DNA of 64,000 nucleotides, from positions 1,538,001-1,602,000 of the forward strand of contig NC_083512.1 in the NCBI RefSeq assembly GCF_032362555.1. The letters are read 5' to 3'. The translations under genes and the position numbers were made by a program. Origin of the DNA: Amyelois transitella (Eukaryota; Arthropoda; Insecta; Lepidoptera; Pyralidae). The notes under the pieces are model-generated. The model worked only from the letters and a program-made list of their open reading frames with translations. It was not told where the DNA came from and made no database searches. Below, one piece after another: positions 12,301 through 21,300 of this stretch (positions are counted from its first letter, which is position 1; each line of letters starts with the position of its first letter).

Positions 12301-15300
12301 AATCGGTTCAGTAGTTCTTGCGTGAAAGAGTAACAAACATCCATACTGACATCCTGACATACTCACAAATTTTCGCTTTTATAACATTAGTAGGATATTG
12401 ATTACTTCATATGTTTTCCTTCATCAACTTACATCTTTTTATGAGAACTACAATTAATACTAAGAAATAATTGCGTACCTAATTACACGCTACTGTATTT
12501 TATAATAGAAATATGTTTAGTAATTTTGTATTTGCCGTGTGGTTTCCCGGCCACCAAATAATAGGATCACTTCATATGTTTCCCATGGATGTCGTAAAAG
12601 GCGACTAAGGGATAGGCTAATAAACTTGAGATCCTTCTTGTAGGCGATAAACTAGCAACCTGTCAATATTGGAATCGCAATTAGGTACATTATTAAGCCA
12701 TCCATACAGCTGAACGTGGCCTTTCAATAATTTCGAGACTGTTGGCTCTGTCTACCCCGCAAAGGATATATACGTTATAATATGTATGTTTGTATGTATG
12801 TATTGTTCGTAAATAGATACATGAGCAATACATTTTTAAGCAAGCATCAACTAAAGTTATTGACCGTGTTAATGCTATTTTGGATTAACTTACACTGTCT
12901 ATATCCCTTGCGGGGTAGACAGAGCCAATAGTCTTAGAAATACTAATTGGCCGCGTTCAGCTGTGTGACTTAATAGTAGAACTGAGATTCAAATAGTGAC
13001 AGGTTGCTAGCCCATCGCCTAAAAAAAGAATCTCATGTTTATAAGCCTATCCCTTAGTCGCCTTTCACGACATCCATGTGAAAGAGATTGAGTGTTTCTA
13101 TTCTTATTTGTATCGGTGCCGGGAACCACACGGCATGGATTAACTTACATTTCCGGTTATTAGGTATATGTATAAGTGTAAACTGCCTTAAACTGAAACT
13201 AACATTGTAAGAACGGATATACAGGTCAACACGATAACCTGCTTTTTTGACGACGTCGGTTAAAAATAACACGCAGCAAACATAGTTCAATTGCAACGTG
13301 CAAGTCACGTCATTGCAAAGAATCGCGCTATAATTGTGATATTAAATTGTAATTTACATTCGTGATACCTATAGCTATTTCTATCGGTTACACATGCGAT
13401 AGAAATGGCTATATCTATACTAATATTATAAAGCTGAAGAGTTTGTTTGTTAGAACGCGCTTATCTCAGGAACTAATGGATGAATGAAGGCTTTAGGCTA
13501 TATAACATCACGCAACTATTAACAGCGAAGAAATAATGGAAAATGTGAAAAAAAATGGGGTTAATTTATCATCCTTGAGGGCTTCAATTATGCCCAAAAT
13601 AACTATTCTACGCGGACGAAGTCGCGGGCACAGCTAGTCACGTATACGTGCCGTGTGGTTCCCGGCACCAATACAAAAATGAATAGGACCACTCCATCTC
13701 TTTCCCATGAATGTCGTAAAAGGCGACGAAGGGATACTTGAGATTTTCCTGTTATGCGACAGGCACCTGTCACTATTTGAATCTCAATCAAATCTCTAAG
13801 CCAAACAACTGAATGTGGCCCATTAGTTGTTTAAAGACTGTGGGCTCTGTCTACCCCGCAAGGGATATAGACGTGACGTTATATGTATGTATATACATAT
13901 ATATATATATAAACATGCGATAAGTTGTAATGACTTAATAATGTTACATTGCTATTAAAAAAAAAATATAAAAACAATGACACCAGTTTTCATAAGTCAG
14001 TATGACTTGTATATATGTTTTACATTAATGATTACCGCTCGCCCGCGTCTCCAAAAGCGTCCAAAAGTATGCGATGATATTTTATTACGACATTAGCAAC
14101 ACGTCCAGGCTTTGCACGGATAACATTTATAGATATAAACCTTAAAAGTCCTTTCTTAGATAGAAAGATATAAAAAAAATGTAAAATTTTCTATTCTTTT
14201 TCCTACATACATACATACATAAAATCATGTCCATATCCCTTGCGGGGTAGACAGAGCCTACAGTGCCGAAAAAGATTTAAAAGCCGCGTTCAGCTGTTCG
14301 GTTTAGTGATAGAATTGAGATTCAAATAGTGACAGGTTGCTCATTGCCCAAGAGAAGAATCCCAAATTTATAAGCCTACCCTTTAGTCGCCTTATACGAC
14401 ATCAACGGGAAAGACATGGAATGATCCTATTCTTTGTTTTTATTTGTGCCGGGAATCATACGGCATATTCTTTTTCCTTCAACCATCCTTTATTTTTTTT
14501 AACTATTACTTAACTTATCCATAACAGAAGGTACAGTTTTTTTACATGAGCACCAGACTTACTTGATTAACTTAAAAATCGGGCAAGCACGGGCTAATGG
14601 CTTACATATCAATTTCACATCACGTGTTTTTTTGTTATATACAATTACTACTACTTACAATGTAGGTATGACATAGTGATTCGTGCTTCGTATCTTGTTC
14701 AGACGGCCGATCAAATATTTTGAAAACAATACAATCTGCAGACGCCATATTTTTAAAGTTGCATAGTCAAAACAATGATTGCATATCGCATTTGATAGTA
14801 AAGAGATTGAGTTAATTATGATAAGTACCTGGGTGACCGAGCGATGCTCGGTGGGCGTCAGAAAATCCATAAAAAATAGTTTAAAACAAAAAAAAAACAT
14901 CAAAATCTACTAGAATATAGTAAAACAAGAAAATAAAAATATACGCGTTGACAAGAATCGATCCGAGGCACTTCGTCTTGATAACCCATCACCAGCCAAC
15001 TGAGTCAAACGATCGCAGTAGTGAGATTATCGATCTTCAGCGACCACTTTATAAAGGAATTTTCCTTCGATTTTTTACCCCTGTATGCAATTCCCTTAGT
15101 CGCCTTTTACGGAATCTATGGGGAAAAATATGATGTGAAGTCCTTAAAAAAAGTTAAAGCTCAAAATACAGGATGACTTTTAATTCAACTGCATAAATTT
15201 AACTGTTAAGTTTACTCATCTAAAGAATATTAAAAAACGTTAAAAAAAATTATCGGTTCATATTTCAGAAAGTACGAAAAAAAATAAAGGTATCAAAATC

Positions 15301-18300
15301 CACGATCCTAATACGATACGTCATATCACCCCGGCCGGCGGAAAAGCGACGCGTAAGATTCAGAGGTCAACGACACAATTCATTCAGCTGAGCGATCTCG
15401 ACAACTCTGTACTTTACTTGATCTTGATACAAGAAAAATAAAATTTGCGTGTGACGTGGTTTCTGAGGGTTTCTTAAATGTGAAAATGATGACGTTTAAT
15501 TTAAATAAAAATAGGCTCAAACGGCTCAGAAGCATGGCTATAGTCTATGTTTAAAAGGATGCAGTTGTTTTAAATGTCACCCTGTATATATTTTTTTTAA
15601 TGTCAAATATAACTATTTCACCAAAAACTCACCTCATATCCGGCGAGTAATCCACCGAGCAAGCGTAACCGGCCACCATGTGACCGGTGAATGTCTTCTT
15701 TCTGTTCATCTTGAATCTATTCAAAGCGCTGAACACTATCACTTTGTTGTCCATTGATTGGCATGCCAGCCATTTTCCGTTCGGAGACACTGTCACCGCC
15801 GGCAGAGAATGCATCGTGGGATCCGCTATGTATTTCATGTCTACGGGTATGTCCCTGAGAAATTAATTGGTATATAAGATTATTTATATATACATACATA
15901 CATAAAATCAAGCCTCTTTCCCGGAGGGGTAGGCAGAGACTACCTCTTTCCACTTGCCACGATCTCTGCATACTTCCCTTCGCTTCATCCACATTCATTA
16001 GATTATTTATAATTGAAAAAAGTTTAGACAGACAGATAGAAAACGTTTATTCGAATGTGCTGCACAGATTTTGAGTTTCAGTTTGACACGAAACATATAA
16101 CATACATACATATTATCACGTCTATATCCCTTGCAGGGTAGACAGAGCCAACAGTCTTAAAAATGCTGATAGGCCACGTTCAAAAAAAGAATAGGACCAC
16201 TCCCATCTCTCTCCCATGGATGTCATAAAAGGCGACTAAGGGCTAGGCTTACACACTTGGGATTCTTCTTTTAGGCGATGGGCTGGCAACCTGTCACTAT
16301 TTGAATCTCAATTCTATCTTAAAGCCAAACAGCTGAACGTGGCCTATCAGTCTTTACAAGACTGTCGGCACTGTCAACCCCGCAAGGGATGTAGACGTGA
16401 TAATATGTATGTATGTATGTACTGCCGTGGCATAACTAAAACGCTGTTATCTGACATCAGGATTTACACCTTTTATACCTACCAGTAAAATAAGAAAAAA
16501 AAAAATCTCTTTCGATCTGTATATATACCTACGACTTTTTGTTACCTTTAAGTCATAAATAGGCGTTCTCATTGATGAAACTGATGCCAGTTTAAATTTT
16601 TACCGCGCAGTTTTTGACGTTTTACCTACCTCAAAACAAGGATTTGGCAGATAACGTCATTTTAGTTATATATATATATATACCAAGGCAGTGTATTTTT
16701 TTTTTTTTTTTACGGGACAAATTACACTGATTGTGTTAGCCTCGAAGTAAGTTCGAAACTTGTGTTACGAGATACTAACTCAACGATACTATATTTTATA
16801 ATAAATACTTATACAGATAAACATCCAAGACCCAGGACAATCAGAAAAAGTTCTTTTCTCATCATGCCTTGACCGGGATTCGAACCCGGGACCTCCGGTG
16901 TCACAGACAAGCGTACTACCGCTGCGCCACAGAGGCCGTATGTATGTATTTATCCAAGCAGGTAAATCAACTCACCACTCCCACACCCTCAAACTCTTGT
17001 CATCCGAAGTGGTGACGAATCTCCTGTTCTCATCAACGAAAGTGATGGTGTTGACGGCGCCAAGATGGCGGTCGTATTCTTGTACTATTTCACCGCTGCG
17101 GATGTCCCACTGCGAACAAACATATTATTAAAATAAAATAAAAAAATAAAATAAAATAAAAATCGTTTATTGCAGGCATAGCCCATAGTGTTAGTAACAG
17201 AGGAACTTATAACTATGTTAGTACATCTATATTAAAGTTTATTGACATCTATATTATTATAAAATATTGATCCTACTAATATTATAACATACATAAATAG
17301 ATGTGGTCACGTCAATATCCATTGCGTGGTAGACAGAGCCAACAGTCTTGGAAAGACTGAATGGCCACGTTCAGCTGTTTTGCTTAATGATAGAATTGAG
17401 ATTCAAATAGCGACAGGTTGCTAGCCCATCGCCTAAAAAAGAATCCCAAATTTGTTAGCTTATCCCTTAATCGCCTTTTACTACATCCATGGGAAAGAGA
17501 AAAGCCAAATAGCTGAACGTGGCCTATCAGTCTTTACAAGACTCTTGGCTCTGTCTACCCCGCAAGGGATATAGACGTGATTATATGTATGGGAAAGAGA
17601 TGGTAGTGATCCTATTCCATTTTTTTAACCTATTAATGCCGGGAACCACACGGCTGAACTCCACTGCACTCACACATATAATCTTCTTATCCGATGTGCC
17701 GGCTACGAACAAATGTTGTTTGTCCTCGTCCGGGTTGAATTTAGCACAGTATGGCACTTTTCGCGACGTGAACCGCGATATACATTCACCGGTCTCTGTG
17801 TCCCACAGTTTGATGTAACGGTCGTAGGCTGTAACAAATCAAATGCATGAATTACACAGATACATTATTTTGTGTGTGTATGTATGTATAGTATACGGAA
17901 CAAATTACACAGACTGAGTCTTGAAGTACATATATACTAGAGGCCGTGCGCGTGGAATCAGTCCCGCGGGAACTCCGGGATAAAAAGTAGCCTGTATGTT
18001 ATTCTGGGTCTTCAGCTACCTACATATCAATTCATATATATATAATCATCAATACATATTTCATCGTAATCGGTTCAGTAGTTTTTGCGTGAAAGAGTAA
18101 CAAACACCAATCCTGACATACTCACAAACTTTCGCATTTATAATATTAGACTAGAACAAATTACACAGATTGAGTTAGCCTTGAAGTAAGTTTGAAACTT
18201 GTGTTACGAGATACTCAACTCAACGATGCTATATTTTATAATAAATACTTATATAGATAAACATCCAAGACCCAGGCCAATCAGAGAAAGTTCTTTTCTC

Positions 18301-21300
18301 ATCATGCCCTGGCCGGGATTCGAACCCGGGACCTCCACACGTTACAGATATACAATGTATATATATACGAAACAAATTACACAGACTGAGTTAGCCTCGA
18401 AGTAAATGGGAGACTTGTGTAACGAGATACTAACTCAACGATACTATATTTTATAATAAATAATTATAAAGATAAACATCTAAGAACCATGCCAATTGGA
18501 AAAAAAAACATTTCTCATCATGCCAAGGCCGGGTTAATAAACTAGTTTGATACGAAATATCTTATGGTTCCCGGCACCAGTACAAAAAAGAATAGGACCA
18601 CTCCATCTCTTCCCCATAAATGTCGTAAAAGGCGACTAAGGGATAGGCTTACATACTTGGGATTCTTTTTTTAGGCGATGGGCTAGCAACCTGTCACTAA
18701 TTAAATCTCAATTTTATCATTAATCCAAAATAGCTGAACGTGGCCTATCAGTCTTTGCAAGACTGTTGGCTCTGTCTACCCCGCTAGAGATATAGACGTG
18801 ACCACATGTATGTATGTAGGAAATTAATGAGATACATACATGCATACATATTAATGAGATATGTCGTATCAAACTAGTTTATTAACCCGGCCTTGTCATG
18901 ATGAGAAATGTCTTTTTTTTTAAGATCTAGTGTAATAAAATTGCATTATAAAATCTCACCGGCGGACAAGAACTGCGTGCCCGTGTTGTTGAAGTTGACG
19001 TCTCTAACCGCTTGCCGGTGGCCGAAATATGTTCTCACGCAGCGGCGCTCGCCATACACCTCCCATATCTGAAAAAAAAAAGGGATTAATGATTAAAAAT
19101 CAAAAGACTTGTATTCTGATGAAAATAACAACTTAGTGTTGTCATATTTATTATTCATTCATACATTCTTACATTCATAAATCCATACATTCATAAATCC
19201 ATACATGCATACATCCATACAGGCATACATCCATACATTCATTAATCCATACATGCATACATCCATACATGCATACATCCATATATTCATAAATCCATAC
19301 ATGCATACATCCATATATTCATAAATCCATACATGCATACATCCATACATGCATACATCCATACATGCATGCATGCATACATCCATATATTCATAAATCC
19401 ATACATGCATACATCCATATTTTCATAAATCCATACATGCATACATCCATAGATCTATACATTCATACATATATATTATCTCGTCTATATGCATTGTTGG
19501 GTAGACTAATCCAGCAGACTTGAAAGACTTATATGTATATGATGAAAGGCCACGTTTAGCTGTCAGACTTAATGATAGAATTAGAAGCTGATAAAGATGT
19601 AGTCTCTGCCCACCCCACCGGGAAATAGGCGTGATTTTATGTATGTATGTAAATAGATATGTATTTAAGTAATGTATTGTATGTATACTGTTAGTGTCCC
19701 TTTTTCAAATAAATATATTTATTTATTTGAAAAAAATATTTTCTACTTAATTATCATCATGTGTGTGTGTGTGTGTGTATATATATAAAACTCACCTTAA
19801 CCCTACAATCCATTCCGGCGGACAGCATGAGATGCGCCGTGCCGGGGTACCACCGCACTGTGGCGATGCCCTTTGTGTGCCCCTTCCACGTGTGAATGTG
19901 CGCCTGGAAATTGTTACAAAAGAATACATTAAAACAACATACATACATATAGTCACGTCTATATCCCTTAAGAATTGTTATAAACATACATTAAAACAAC
20001 ATACATTAATATAATAAAGTCACGTCTATATCCCTAAAGAATGACACAGAACCAACAGTCTTGAAGAGACTGATAGGCCACGTTCAGCTTTTTGACTTGA
20101 TACAATTGAGATTCAAATAGTGACAGGTTGCTAGCCCATCGCCTTAAAGAAGAAATCCAGGCTTATAAGCCTATCCCTTAGTCGCTTTTTGGTTGCATCC
20201 TCACCACTCTGGAAAGGTGCCCGAAGTATGCCTTTGACCATGGATTCTGGAGTGGGTGAGTCAGGTTTTTACACGAAGTGACTGCCATCTGACCTCCGCA
20301 ACCTTTGCAGGTAAACCTAACCATCAATTATTAGATCAATTGTTGTTTGACATCCAATTCTCTGAATGTACAGGTTTCCTCACGATATTTTCCCTCACAG
20401 TAAGAGCATCGGTTAGTTTTCAAACTAATATACATAACTTTGAAAGATTCCTCTTTTAGGCGATGGGCAAGCAACCTGTCACTATTTGCATCTCAATTCT
20501 ATCACTAAGCCAAACAGCTGAGCGCGTGGCCTATCAGTCTTTTCAAAACTGTTGGCTCTGTCTACCCCGCTAGGGATATAGACGTGATCATATGTATGTA
20601 TGATATTATATAGCCTAAAAGCTTCCTCACTAAACGGTCTATTCAACGCAAAAATATTTTTTTTAAAAATACCTACAACCAAAAGTTCCTGAGATTAGCG
20701 CGTTCAAACAAACAAACTCTTCAGCTTTATATCTAACTAGCTGACCCGGCAAACGCTGTTTTGCCAATTATTTTTATATATTATTACGGAACCCTATTTT
20801 TTTCCAAAATAAAATATAGTCTATGTTACTCGTGGATAATGTAGCTTTCGAATGATGAAAGAATTTTTAAAATCGGTCCAGTAGTTTTTGAGCCTATTCA
20901 TTACAAACAAACAAAGTTTTCCTCTTTATAATATTAGTGTAGAAAAGCTTCCTCGATAAATGGTCTATTCAACGCAATAACAATTTTTTTTAAATACAAC
21001 CAAAAGTTCCTGTGATTAGCGCGTTCAAACAAACAAACTCTTCAGCTTTATATGTAATATCAGTATAGATATGAGTCACCTTTGGCAGAAAGCACTTGTC
21101 TGGCGGCGCGTCGCTCCGCAGCTGGGTCTCGCTGCGAGGCGGGGCGATCCACGAGCGGCCCTGGTAGTCCGTCGCCTTGTCAACTGATGAACAATTATAC
21201 ATTTTAAACATATATAAAACATAATAAAAAAAATTATAAGTGATGAGACGGCAATAAGTGATGCCTTGTATCCAATTTTGAAAATAAATCTATTCAATTC

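Larger units (their letters stand above)
561..15632 (-). other. Intron 10 of Cdc40, 15 kb, repeat-filled
   Basis: This intron separates WD40 exon 10 from the 58-codon last exon. I see no host exon inside it. It holds at least nine full or partial copies of the TATG-SINE in both orientations, a tRNA-SINE remnant, a tRNA-Lys-like SINE remnant, LINE 3' debris, repeat C and D copies and several foldbacks, all listed separately. The stretches 976-1440, 2060-2520, 3094-4140, 6420-8460, 8610-9620 and 10260-10940 are AT-rich and show nothing I recognise. Confidence 0.85.

Noticed and set aside
13054-13308. 84-codon minus-strand frame
   Set aside because: Made mostly of TATG-SINE sequence.
16861-16938. 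tRNA gene (A box and B box in perfect form)
   Set aside because: The same sequence runs on into a 150-bp body and recurs at 18310, 21870 and 35640; it is the head of a tRNA-derived SINE.
19159-19410. Open frame of 83 codons on the minus strand ([12 protein letters not shown]...)
   Set aside because: It is only the translation of the CATA minisatellite.
19146-19460. CRISPR-like array
   Set aside because: The units are simple 4-bp microsatellite derivatives without spacers, in a eukaryotic intron.
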